A stretch of DNA of 64,000 bases, from the NCBI GenBank assembly GCA_008704415.1, contig VXIS01000044.1, forward strand, positions 1-64,000, given 5' to 3'. Both the position numbers and the translations under genes were made by a program. Every line of letters starts with the position of its first letter. Position 1 is the stretch's first letter. Below the pieces are notes generated by a model. The model was not told the DNA's origin. It was given only the letters and a program-made list of their open reading frames with translations, and did no database searches. Origin of the DNA: Sphaerosporella brunnea. Lineage: Eukaryota > Ascomycota > Pezizomycetes > Pezizales > Pyronemataceae. This document shows, piece by piece, positions 41,914 through 53,418 of this stretch.

Positions 41914-44714
41914 CTAACATCTAATATCCCACTTCCCGCTCAAATGCCAACCGCCCTGCTTAACGCTCTTTCCCTTTCTTCCAGAGAGGACGGTGACCTT
42001 GACCACCTTTCCAGTAGCCTTGTACGTGCCTCTGGTCTTGACGTTGAGTCTGCCTCCCGAATACTGGAACTGAACATTCAACGTCTCCGCCGGGTTGATG
42101 CTGTCACCGTCATCAAGGTACAGCTCTCCACTGGCGTTTCCGCGTGCATCAGGAGCGATCAGGAGCTCAAAATCGCGGCTTCTGACTTCATCGGTGGTCA
42201 TAGCGTCAGAAGCTAGACGCAGGGGAATGATCGAACCTCCCTATTTCAAGCGATCGTGTCAGATATATGTTGGGAAAGGAAAAGAAGGTGGGAAAAGCAC
42301 CTGAATGAATAAGGGTATCTCATCGAAGGCGATGTTCTCGAGCGTCTTGTGTCCTGGCATAACTACCTCGTAGGTGTACCAATCGTACCAAGTGTCCTGG
42401 GGAAGGTAGATATCCACGCTGGTGGAGTTCTCCTCGGTGACGGGAGCGACCATGACTGCTGGGCCGTACATGTACTGCAGATCCATGTCCCACGTGTTCT
42501 TGTCCTTGGGATAGTCAAACCATAAAGCATTGATCGCCGAGGACACTCCGGTGCTGCTCTGTCTCCAAAGGGCGGTGTAGAAGTAATCCAGCAGCTGGTA
42601 TCTGATCGCGATACTCTTTTTCGTTGCGGAGGCGACGATGGGCCAGCGGTACGGTTCCTGGGGAATACTACCGAGCTCATTGTGGTTTCTGTAGAAAGGG
42701 AGGAAAGCACCCAGCGCCATCCAACGGGCGCAAAGCGTGTCGGTGACGTTGCCTCCGAAACCACAAACGTCCGCCCCAACCATGGGCACCTGGAAGATCG
42801 ACGCAAAGTTCAACACTCCGGCGATGGAATTGCGGTAGTGGACCCAGTCAGAAATATTGTCTCCGAGCCACTTGCCGACTTTGTGGCCGGCACCTGCGAA
42901 GGTGCTACGGGTGATGATCAAAGGACGCTTGCCTGGTCGGCGGTTGAGCATGGCGTTGTAGGTAGCCGTCGACATGGACGTGCCGTAGAGGTTGTGCACG
43001 TCGTATTCCACCAGCCCATTAGCATGCACGATATCCGTGTCTGCAGTCTTCATCGACAACGCGCCGGCGGCGTTGCGAATCGCGTAAGGCGGGGAGATGT
43101 AGTTTACGCCGGCTTTGTCCGCACGGGTGTACAGCTGCATGGAGGGAGCATCCACGTTGCGTTTTTCAACGTCGATAGAGCGCTTGGAGTAAGTCACCGG
43201 AAAACCGGGGATAGATTTCGGTGGAGATCTGACCGGTGGGGGAGCAGGCGGCATGCCCTGTTCTTTTGCCTCGGCCGCCGGGTCTGTGCAGGGGTATATG
43301 CAGAAGTTAGATGGCTCGTTCATGTCGATCCAGGATCCGTCGATATCGACTCCAGTCTCGGGAGAAAAGAATTCTGCAAATTCCTTGTCCCAGTATGCCT
43401 GGGTGTTGGGGTTGAACCAGTCAGGGTATGCCGTCACTCCGGGCCACACCACTGACTTGTAGATCCCGCCGTCCTTTTTAAGGAAGATGTCCATCTCCGC
43501 TCCGCGTTCGAAAGCGGTATTATTTCCGTAGGCCACTGCGGGGTCGACCATCATGACGTACTTTTGGCCCCGGGAATGAAGGTAGTCGACGATCATGCGC
43601 ATCTTGTCTAGGGGAAACCGTTCCGGGTCGAGAGTGAAGACCCTGCGCAGGTCCATATAGTCGATATCCGTCCACATGGTCTCCAACGGGATCTTCGCGT
43701 CACTGTAGTTGCCGATCACTTCAGCGATATCGATCCAGTCCCGATAGCCGTAGCGGCATTGGTGGTTGCCCAGAGACCAGTAGGCTGGCAGTGCCGGGAC
43801 GCCGACGATTGCTGCGTACTGTTGGGTAACTGCCTGCGGAGTCGGGCCAGAGAGGAAGTAGAAGTCGAAGATTCCGCCGATGACATTGTACCTGTTGTCC
43901 CCCGGTCAACATCGTCTTTATGGCACCGTGGCAATAATAGGAGACTTACTGCAGCTTCATGCCGTTCTCGACACCCAGGTTGACATCCATACCGTTGGAA
44001 TTGAGCAGAAAAACGCCGTGGGTTCCACTCTCGCGGTGCTCGAGGTAGATCGGATGCGTTCCGTAAAGATTGCTGTCGGCAGGGACTGAATATGCGTCTC
44101 TTGCCCATAGAGTCCGGTTGACATTCTTCGGCAGGCGGAAGTTCTCGGTGTGTTCACCGAGTCCGTAGATGTAAGGGTCATCGCCGAGGACCGTTGCGAT
44201 TTGGAGGTACTGGTCCTCGAAAACGAGGGAGGTACCGGCAGTATCGAACAGCTTTTCACCCGTCGATCGACGAGACACCGAGAACGAGAACGGAGAGTCC
44301 TTCAGGTTGAACACCAGATCCGCGGTTTTAGCATTGACGCTGGATGCCGCGGGACGTGGAAGAGTGATCTCGGGAACTTCGTAGCGCTCGTTGTCGGCAT
44401 CTGTGATCTTGACGTGGAGTCGTTCCTCTGCGCTCGTAGTCAGCATGACAATAGCCATCGATTCCGCAGCCCTCCGGCAACGTACTCGTATCGTAGTTCA
44501 CAGATAGCTTCAACGATGGAATGTCGGGACCGTAGATGGCACAACCTTTGCCGATCAACTTCAGGTCGGCAGTGAGCGAGGAGCTAGTGGTGCGGACGTT
44601 GCTGGCCGTGTAGCCCTTGGACTTCCCGCTGACACCGAGCGTGAGGTCGGCAGACACGCTGGCAGCGAGGAGCGACGCAGCTAGCAAGAGGGGGGTCAAT
44701 CCGAGGCGCGCCAT
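41914..44714 (-). CDS. GH31 alpha-glucosidase, secreted
   Basis: Four exons, 44714-44486, 44427-43950, 43891-42301 and 42240-41914, encode 874 aa. Introns are 58, 58 and 60 bp. The start MARLGLTPLLLAASLLAASV is a signal peptide. The GH31 N-terminal sandwich domain includes KERLHVKITDADNERYEVPE, and GLGEHTENFRLP follows. The catalytic barrel contains IPLETMWTDIDYMD, the nucleophile block DGSWIDMNEPSNF (D near 425) and the acid/base block KWLGDNISDW (D near 580). It also has VPMVGADVCGFGG and LGAFLPFYRNHN. The C-terminal sheet starts at GGSIIPLRLASDAMTTDEVR. Length and order match extracellular fungal alpha-glucosidases of the Aspergillus AgdC type, which release glucose from the non-reducing ends of maltooligosaccharides or related glucosides. 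Exact specificity is not determinable from the sequence. All catalytic residues are intact. Confidence 0.95.
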
Positions 44715-47098
44715 GGCTGGTGGTGAGGATCGCAGAGGAGGCGGCGGACGAGAGGGGGATTTATACGGCGGCGTCGGGAAGGAGCATCAGGTCGGAATTG
44801 TCATACCATGATCACGATGGCGGCGGTTGGAACTGGCAAGTGAATTCCGGTGTGGGAGGACTGGGAATGGATGATGCGGGGGATCAATCTGGGGATGATG
44901 GATTGGATGGCTGGGTTCCTTGCGGATAAAGCCGTTGCGGCCGGCTGTGGGCATTCGACCGTTCAGGGATAGCTCCGGGCGCGGTTCTGGCTCGGAAGTG
45001 CTTTAGCCACAATCCACCGCGAGTTCAGCCACTTGTCAGCAAAAGCGTATGCAGCCATATCAGCCACATCCCATGTCGTCACTAACCCGCTCGGTGAAGT
45101 CCGGTCGCGGCTATTTCCCTACAAGCGCAGCAAGCACGCTCGGAATGCTCTCCGCAACACCAACCGAATGGCAAATCCCTATCTAGGCTTCGGAACCGCG
45201 GGCGATGTACATAATAGAATGCAAAAAAATCCTCCCGGAAACCCTTCGAAACCAGCACGGAAGCCTTCCTGCGTGCCCAAACATTTCCACAAACGGAGAC
45301 GTTCCCCCATCGATATATATCTCGATTCTCAGGCACCCGAATCCCGCGTGGCATTGAAGGCATGCAGCCATCACCCACGCTTGAGGTATCCAGAGCCTCA
45401 AGGATATCTACCCGTCCCCGGAGGTGCCGATGAATTCCGCACCCAGACGCGCGTGCATCCGGGGTAAGCTCTGAAAAGCGGGGGCGAGGCGGGGAAATGT
45501 TTATCCAAGATTAAAATGCAACGTCACTTCGCTGACTGCAGCATAGATACGTAAAGGACTTGTCACATCTGGAAATCCGAGGATGCGGTGGTGGTTCGGC
45601 AACGGGGAAATGTTTATCCAAGATTAAACCAGGTAGATAGAGTAGGTGAACTAACCGAGCTCACGTCTGCACTGGCATCGTGGTGGAATGGCGCGGGGCA
45701 CACCCGCAGCTTCTAGAAGCGTCCTTACACAGAAGCACACATGTAGTTCCCACTTTGCTACCCACCACCAAGAAAGCCATTCCGTGTCCAAGCAGAACCC
45801 TCTCCAATCTCCAGCGCAATCGGAAAATAGACATACCCGTTAGGGCTGTGGACACCAGACCTTCACCAGTTGTCTCGACGGAAGCAACGGCTATAAACCT
45901 CCACAGAACTCACTCAGGGTGTCTCGGAGCAGTTTCGGTGGCGCTTCTGTGAGACCAGGTACAAATCCGGGGCGTGGGGGATACCCGGTAAGTTGATACT
46001 TTATTCGCCATGTGGGTTTCGCGGGGCGGCCGAGGGTGGGGTGGATTGCCGTTTGTGGCAACATATCAGCCAGTGTACTAGGTACACCTCTATGCAAGAG
46101 AGGGAGCAGGGGACCACAACCAAAATGCACTTGACCGTGATTGCTTGCAGATCTTGTGTGTACAAATCTTGGCCCCACAAGCCTACCGAGTTCCGAAAAT
46201 CTCCCCTGCTCCAGTGGTTGGGGCACGAATAATTTCCCTACTCAGACGGCGGCTCATAGAACGCAGCAGTGAGAGTATGTCGGAAGAGGCAGGAAACCCA
46301 TACAATATCACTCGACTCACTCAGGCGGACGTTTCGGATGTATGAATAGGACATGGTGTGTGGACCTCCTAGTCCAAGACAACGATCTACTTCATGTTGG
46401 CAATGATAAAACGCCAAAAGAGACAGCGAAGTCAGCGGCATTGGGCGACTGGAAGACCTGCAATAGATACTTAGCTAGGGTCGATAATTACAGTTCGATT
46501 TCATAGTCAGGGAAGGTATGGTAAAGTTGCACTTTATATGACAGCGCTTGAGGGAGGTAGTGCGAACGGACAGTGTTCTAGTTCCACATATATGTGTGCA
46601 GATCAGTCTGATAAGTCCGTGAAGTCTGAAGAGGAGTTCAGAGCATCTTCGATGCCTGACTCTGTGCCCCCTGGGCTTGCTCGCGAAAAGTACTCCTTCG
46701 CTTGTAAAGAAATACAGTGTAAGGGGATGTCTGCGGTCCACTTATAGTGTGGGTTCCGGTATGTAGTAACACGTAAAGTCTCCTATTAATGCAAATTCTG
46801 GCTGTCGTATCTTATGATAGGTTGTAGGATTGTACTTGCCTCATTGCCGTCTCAGCATCTTGTAGAAAACTTGCATAGCATCGTCCTCCTCTTGAGCAGC
46901 AGTAGCTGTGCGCTGCGCAGATCGGCCAAGTCGCGATATCGGTTATGATCTGTTATAGCGCTGGAGCCACTGGCATTGACAGGAACCGATGACATGACTG
47001 AATCGCCAGTCAGTCACCCCAGCAAGGAATGTTTGATTGGTTGGAGATGCGTAAGATGTACTTGGTAGTAGGTGTGGGGGCCGCCATTATTAATTATC
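44715..47098. other. Long intergenic region
   Basis: No supported gene. It holds the GH31 promoter. A direct repeat of about 26 bp (GGGGAAATGTTTATCCAAGA at 45492 and 45605) is present. Longer open frames here start with TTG and lack motifs. Confidence 0.5.
44758..44765 (-). promoter_or_regulatory. TATA box of the GH31 gene
   Basis: TATAAATC on the minus strand lies about 44 bp upstream of the start codon. This implies a very short leader, or else that the main transcription start is set by other elements. Confidence 0.4.
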
Positions 47099-47223
47099 CC
47101 ATGGACGGGCGAAACAGGGGTTGATCTCTCCTATGCAGTAGTCTATTGATCTAACCGTACAAGGCAAGAAAAGAGTCTATTGATCTAACTGTACATGGCA
47201 AGAAAACACCATTAAAAGACAGA

Positions 47224-47415
47224 ATGCGGCAGCCTCCCGAGGCATGCCGCCGACAGCCTTTACAGGCTGCCTCCCCAGTCTGGTACTGTGCCTTAAGCCG
47301 ACAGCAGCCTCCCGAGGCATGCCGCCGGCCGCCTCTAAAGGCTGGCACGTCTCTAATCCTTAAGCCGACGGCAGCCTCCCGAGGCATGCCGCCGGCCGCC
47401 TCTAAAGGCTGGCAC
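47224..47415. repeat. Three ~65-bp GC-rich tandem units
   Basis: Three copies of GCAGCCTCCCGAGGCATGCC, followed by GCCTCTAAAGGCTGGCAC or a variant and TTAAGCCGAC. Copy 1 has a single unit (34795-34850). Confidence 0.8.
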
Positions 47416-47869
47416 AAGTACCCGATACCGGAGATCCATGTCTAGTAAGGCGCGAAGACCAAGGTGAAGAAGAGTGCTTGAACCAGAAGACCGTCATTTC
47501 CTACATTGTACTAGTTAGCTAAGCCCGGGTGCAGACACGACTAACATACACTGGGTAGGTAGGTAGGCTCAAGGTCGGCATCGGCGCTCGTCAACACCCC
47601 AAAATTCCCCCAGCCTACCGCTGTTAAATCATTCCCATCGACTGTGGGGTGTCCGTGATGTACGGTCCAAGGAGTCGAGGCGCGGTCTTCGTTTCACCAT
47701 GCCTGTAACTGCGAGTTGAAGGGGCAGTCTGTAAAAAAACAAAAAACAGTGGTTAGCTGACCGGTCAGGGAGATATAAGATGAAAATACTTTGCAATCAA
47801 CTTTGAAACGCACGCTGGCGGGTTTTCTCGTCCTCGAGAGCAGCTTTCAGCTCAGCCACCGTACGATCT

Positions 47870-48555
47870 CGCTCTGCAATGGTACGATCTTGCTCCGCGA
47901 TGATTCGTGAAGCAAGCTTGGCATGTTGGTCACAGACGTCGTCGAGTCTGGCACGGACGTTGGCAAGCTCGGCGCGGAGCATGGCGTTTTCTACGTGGAG
48001 AGCATCGTCGTTGTCGGCATTCATGGTATCGTCGGTTCCATCGCCTTCGACAGGAGGTGCTGACGTTCGAACGGGGCTTGGACGCCTCAGAGGGTTTTTC
48101 GCTCTGCGATGGTACGATCTTGCTCCGCGATGATTCGTGAAGCAAGCTTGGCATGTTGGTCACAGACGTCGTCGAGTCTGGCACGGACGTTGGCAAGCTC
48201 GGCGCGGAGCATGGCGTTTTCTACGTGGAGAGCATCGTCGTTGTCGGCATTCATGGTATCGTCGGTTCCATCGCCTTCGACAGGAGGTGCTGACGTTCGA
48301 ACGGGGCTTGGACGCCTCAGAGGGTTTTTCGCTCTGCGATGGTACGATCTTGCTCCGCGATGATTCGTGAAGCAAACTTGGCAAGTTGGCGGACGTCGGC
48401 AAGTTGGTCACGGACGTTGGCAAGCTCGGCGCGAAGCATGGCGTTTTCTACGTGGTGAGCATCGTCGCCGTTGATATTCATGGTATCGTCGGTTCCATCG
48501 CCTTCGACAGGAGGTGCTGACGTTCGAACGGGGCTTGGACGCCTCAGAGGGTTTT
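47870..48555. repeat. 230-bp tandem triplication
   Basis: Units start near 47870, 48100 and 48330. The first two are almost base-for-base identical: the plus-strand frames starting 47879 and 48109 give the same 84-residue translation. The third differs by an inserted or changed segment (GGCAAGTTGGCGGACGTCGG). Because 230 is not a multiple of three, the array breaks the coiled-coil ORF. Confidence 0.9.
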
Positions 48556-48607
48556 GTCGACACTGCAAGCATTCTTGCTTTGTGGGTTTCATTCTTTGCG
48601 GCGGCAT
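48317..48607 (-). pseudogene. Element coiled-coil ORF, truncated (copy 2)
   Basis: It starts MPPQRMKPTKQE, as in copy 1, and runs through the heptad region (ENAMLRAELANVRDQLADVR). It stops after RTIAERKTL (96 aa), where the 230-bp tandem repeat shifts the frame. The intact continuation (RDRTVAELKAALEDEKTR) is found only in the last repeat unit near 47810-47870. Confidence 0.55.
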
Positions 48608-49193
48608 TGCGGAACTCAAGTGGCTGTTGCTGTTTGAGTAGGGGCGACCTCCGGCTTATATGTAAGTCAACACACCACCAACATGGGCGGATAGCATGAC
48701 AGAGCGGTGCGGACGAATGTGCCACCGAAGCAGACGTCGAAGCAGAGCAGCTGATGCGAGACAGAGCAGCCACGTAGATGGAGTAGGAGCTGCTCTGTAG
48801 GTGGAGTTGGTGCCGAAGCAGAGCAGTAGGAGCCGAGACAGAGTAGAAAACGGTGTAGGTTGATGCTGACGTGTAGGTGAAAGGTGCGGCATCGTCACTG
48901 CGGCTGAAGGTGCGGCTGCTGCTAGTGCGGCTCGGCCTGGACTGAGCTGCTAAAAGGAGTTTAATGGCTTCGGTTGACCAACCCCCGCGTCCTCAACAGC
49001 ATGAATAGATACGTAACGGCATGAATTCGTCAACAGAGCTGAAGATAACGTTTGTATCTGCACCGAATCGACCGATGGAGGCCGCCTGCTTCACCTACGT
49101 GGCTGTTCCAGCTGCATACGCTCCCAGAGCAGCTCTCAGGCCGTATACGAGGCCGTATACACTCCCATATACGCTCCCATAGCTGCTCCTAGA

Positions 49194-49755
49194 CTTAGAC
49201 GAGGTAGCGTCTTGGCATTTCCCGGCATTGTTCAAAATTGTCCCGCCAAAAATCTTACTGGATTTGGAAGTATCGAGTGAGATTCTGCTGGTGCATTAAC
49301 CAAAAACAGAAAATTCGAGTGACAGGACGTGTACAGCCCACGGCTTTCTGTTCAATACCCCTATTGTTGGCCCCGGTTGTCACAAATCCGCAGCGATGCG
49401 AAAGATTTTGGTTGGTTGGACATCCCTAGCCCTAGCCCGGTGCACAGTCTCTCACTCATATTGCCATATTGGGTTAAGTGTTTCACCAGGTATCACTCGT
49501 GTTGCCTTATTAGGTTAAAAGCGCCATGTTCAAAACTGAGGCCCGCTCATACTAAAATTGTATTTTTCAAACCCTTATAACTCCACAACCACGCCACCAA
49601 AGCGAATTTTAGTCCCCAAGGATTGCTCTTTGAATCCTACTCTATCGTTTCTGGGGACTTAATTAAATTCTTTTCTTCGTTGTGGAGTGTCATAAAGGTC
49701 GGCGTGGGGGGGGTTATTGCGGGCGTTGACCCCCTGTCACGCTACCTCAACTAAG
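49194..49755. repeat. Nested inverted-repeat insert within copy 2
   Basis: The ends are inverted 17-mers, CTTAG-NN-GAGGTAGCGT at 49194-49210 and its complement at 49739-49755. Copy 1 lacks this segment: there the flanking sequences are directly joined (near 33650). It has no coding capacity. Confidence 0.6.
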
Positions 49756-51109
49756 TGTCCGGCACTCTAGGCTGACAATCCGTCAGCTCTTAGTTGGCCT
49801 ATCCGTCAGCTCCCAGTCGGCTCTTAGTCGGCATATCCGTCAGCTCCAACGCCGCATACGCTCCCAGAGCAGCTCCTAGGCCGTATACGCTCTCATATAA
49901 GTCTGAGGGTGAGGGTGAGGGTTCTAGTACGTGCTTTTCTCGATGGCATAATTAGGACGTGTACAGTTAGGTCAATAGACTCTTTCCTTGCCTTGTACGG
50001 TTAGATCAATAGACTAGAGATCAACCCCTGTTTCGCCCGTCCATGGAATACAAGATCACTCATGCAGTGGACTAACTAGTCCTAATCCAGTGGGTTTTCG
50101 CTTCATACATTATCACTCACGTTTCTCTAGTGGTCTAAGAAGATTATATACCATTCTTTCGTCCGGTGAAATTTCAGTTAAATTCGTAAACTTATTTAAG
50201 ATTACGTCAAACTATAGCAAAGCTATAGCAAAACTAAAGAGAACGAGTGATCCGCATTTAAAAATGTCACGAGAAAACTATGTTTTGAGTTTTTCTGGAC
50301 GTCGTCACCCCCCGCCCCACCAAGACCCGTTGCGTAACCTCACGCCCACCATCAGGCCCAAGATAGCTGATTATAGGCTTTCTGAGCGTCCTCCTCAAAT
50401 TCGACCAATCCTGGCGTTGGCAATTCATGCCAACTGCGTGGGTCCTGATCTCCCCGCTCTAGGATGCGCGTATTGACCTGAATGTAGGCGAGCCGGTCTG
50501 CTATTTGGACGCCGAGCCGATTCCGCTTTTTGTCTTGTATCATATTTCTATTCAATGTATTAACAAAGGTTAAATGAGGGGGATGAAGATAGGGAAACCT
50601 CGTTGAAAATGAGCGCCCTGAAGGCACTGAATTCGACAGGGTGTGGAACAGTGGGAGAGACGAAGGGCAATCTGGGGTAGAGCCGTCGAAAATGGCTCCA
50701 TCTCTTCCCAAAATTGCAATGCGTCGTCCTCTGCGCGACTCCAGATGGGGTTCAGGCGGGTGAATAAAATTTGCCGAGATTTATACTGCACATATTGACA
50801 CCATTGCCATATTTTCCAATAAAGGTAAGTATGGTGGTGTGCTCCTCGGGCGTGTAACTGTAATTGTTGATGACGGTCAAGGTGGTACGTGACAAGGTGG
50901 ATGTCCCGGAGCTGTGTATTCTGCCGCTGTTTAAATCAGGTATCCATCAAGCCTGAGATCTTACAGCACCGCCAGTCCTACCGCAAAGACGCTTTTATAC
51001 ACGTCTAGGCTGTGGTATTTTTGGGCGAAACCTTAGAAACCTTACAGTCTCAAACGTATCAGCTACGCAAGCGACGAGAAACATTCGATCCCTGCGTTTA
51101 TCACACTTT

Positions 51110-51221
51110 GTGAATTCTAAGTTAAAACTCGAGCCGAGCTCGAGCCTGAGGCGCTTTGGTTCGAGCCCACTCGGGCCCAAAATATGTTGGCTCTATGCGC
51201 TTCGGCTTGTGTCCATCACTA
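51110..51221 (-). repeat. hAT-like transposon end (inverted partner type)
   Basis: It ends GTGTCCATCACTA at 51221, the inverse of the 38092 terminus, with CGAGC/GCTCG words on the inner side. Divergence from the 38092 end and lack of matching flanks suggest a separate old copy. Confidence 0.4.
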
Positions 51222-52174
51222 TGTACAGCCGCTGACAACATAAACATGAAGTATTAACTTGCCACATAAAACCCCACTGCCGGTACTATGAATACAAAGG
51301 TGCAAGGAACTCCACTCGCCACCTCAAAGACGAGTATTAGCAGGATCGCACCTTCTCACGCTTCAACGGACGAGAAGGAGAACTTGAGGATGACGATCTA
51401 CCGCTTCCATTAACAAATGCCATCCGGATCCGCCGCGTCCTCACACCAACCATATCTCCAAAAGGCCCTTTACCATACATACTCTTCAAGGTTCATTTCC
51501 AGTTAGAGAGGGTACACGCTGCCAGTCCCCTATTTGCTTGCTGGGGAACCCCCACATGAAGTGTACACTGCCAGTGTTGTTCTTATATATCAGGAATTCT
51601 TAAAGAAGGCGTAGCTTAGCATGGGTGATTAGCTGTAATGCCCTACTCCAAAGCAGGAGGCCCTCTAACGAGTAAGTTTTTGCACTTTTCCACTCCTAAC
51701 CTATCGTTGATTGTTCATTGAGTTCAAGTTGACCGTCACCGCCCCGCATGTTGTCATTCCTCCGCTCTGGCACGCCTACGTGGGCTAAACATCGTTCTCT
51801 GGTGACCCCCCTTCTTTTGGCTCCCACAGGCTGTTCAGGGTCCAGGTGAGAGCAGTCACACTATCCTCTACAGTGGCGACCGGGCGTTTATATAGCAACG
51901 ATCGATCGATCGACCACCACGACGCTTCAGCGCACGCTGGGACGGGCAGGACTCCAAGCAGGCGAGGCCGGCAACAAATAGAAAGCTTATGGAGGAGCAA
52001 GCGCTTGCAGTTTGCCAGCACCTTGACAGACTGGATGCGGTCGGGACTTCTACTCATCTACAAATGGTCTGCGGCCGGCGTCGTGAATGACCTTTCTCGC
52101 ACGCTCATGTTACCGGAGATGGTAATTATGAGAGTTTACTAAACCATTCCTTTCCATACATATGTTTTATCTTG

Positions 52175-52546
52175 CCGAGCAAACTGTACAGCCGACCAAC
52201 TGGCCGGCCAGCCGAGCAAACGAATATTTTATTTATATTCAACAATAAATCCAACGCCCTGTAACAGAGAATTGTACAAATCCCCGAACAAAAAATTGTC
52301 AGCACAGAAGGTCACCTTTGCGAAATTTTGGGACTGTTATATCCACAACATCGAGATGTGGACCCCCGCAACCGTGGTGAAGAAGCCCATACGGGTTCTT
52401 AATGGCTTCCGATTTTTCTGAAAATTTGGGAACACATCCGAGAGGAGTAGCTACGGTAGATTCAACATTTTGAGCCACTGGGTACGTGGTTGTGTTAATT
52501 GTTTGCTCGGCTGGCCGGCCAGTTGGTCGCCAGGATGTTTGCTCAG
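52175..52546. mobile_element. MITE with GGCCGGCC-rich 46-bp TIRs
   Basis: The left arm 52175-52220 contains CCGAGCAAAC twice, around CCAACTGGCCGGCCAG. The right arm 52501-52546 is its inverted copy with a few changes. The 280-bp interior is AT-rich and non-coding. Confidence 0.75.
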
Positions 52547-53418
52547 CTGGACATGGATTTGGCAAGTTTGGGGGGCCTAGCTCCCGTACAATTGACCCAC
52601 TTTCAACCCGCTCCACCACCTTCCACAACCATTTTATTCCTACAAAATGATACTTTTGATGATTCTCTATCGATCTATGCTGAGGCTTTAAGTTTAAATG
52701 TGTTGTGGTGGTGGTGGTGGTGGTGGTGAAGTTGAGTACCTATAAAGTGCTCCGGCGACGGGTGTCTTCAACCATAGAATTGGATTTTCCTCGCCCCTCT
52801 CGCTAAGAACCTCAATTACCACTTGAATCCGGGCATCTACAGACTAATAGTGCTCTTCCCTCTGAATAATGATTGGATGGTAGTGGTGGTGGAAATGGGT
52901 GATTGCTGGGTGACGCGTTTAAATTTATTCGTGAGCTGCATTTATCCGTGGGGTGTGGTGGTAACACCTTGGCACGAGTGTTGATACACTGCAAAAACAA
53001 AAACTACAGTACGAGGGATTCCCATGTGGTCACCCACCATAGTACTAACCTCGCGATACACTGCTTAACTAGGGCTGAGCGGACGGGAAGCCGTGCTTTC
53101 AGTGTTCTATGACCGTAGCTGCTTGTCTTCCACTGACGACAGATTTTCATGGTATTTCAGGGGGGGCGGACAAGATCCCCAAGCTCGGCGCAGAACTTTG
53201 TTTGTTCTATTTGTTTTAATCATCTTGTATTCGGCCGCTTGCGGCCATGACATACGTAACAGAGAAAACTATGCTACCCCTTCGGCCGAGCCGACTGCTG
53301 AGGCCTGCGGCTCCTCTAAGGAAAGGACGTAGGAAAGAAGGATGCAGTAGGACATAGGAAATGGACATAATAGGAGAGGTACACAAAGGGAAATCGTAGC
53401 AGATCGTGATACTCCTCC

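Larger units (their letters stand above)
47099..50046 (-). mobile_element. TIR element 'copy 2', both ends present (~2.95 kb)
   Basis: The left end starts CCATGGACGGGCGAAACAGG at 47099, and its inverted copy ends ...CCATGG at 50046. Homology covers about 100 bp and includes two subterminal repeats per end (GTACAGTTAGATCAATAGAC type). Inside, reading on the minus strand from the right, come GGAGCTGACGGATATGCC-type tandem units (about 49770-49850), a nested 0.56-kb inverted-repeat insert (49194-49755) and a block shared with copy 1. A coiled-coil ORF, a 230-bp tandem triplication and three ~65-bp GGCATGCCGCCGGCCGCCTC-type units (47224-47415) follow. No transposase is recognised, so it is probably non-autonomous. 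Target-site duplication is not evident. Confidence 0.78.
50047..53418. other. Gene-poor repeat region
   Basis: No supported gene in 3.4 kb. It contains a hAT-like end, a MITE (both listed separately) and a (TGG)n microsatellite at about 52704-52728. A possible mini-gene with ATG 51640, donor GTAAGT and a 51-bp intron gives only about 38 residues and is not called. Confidence 0.5.

Noticed and set aside
45033..45467. 144-codon plus frame between GH31 and the TIR element
   Set aside because: It starts with TTG, has no hydrophobic core or domain, and overlaps open frames on the other strand of equal quality.
47899..48363. CRISPR-like regular array (identical 230-bp units)
   Set aside because: The units are long, contiguous and without unique spacers, and the genome is eukaryotic. 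It is a tandem duplication inside a mobile element.
51640..51810. Mini-gene with ATG, GTAAGT donor and CTAAC branch giving MPYSKAGGPLT plus about 27 residues
   Set aside because: The splice signals are good, but the product is very short and has no recognisable family. It could be the 5' remnant of a lost gene.
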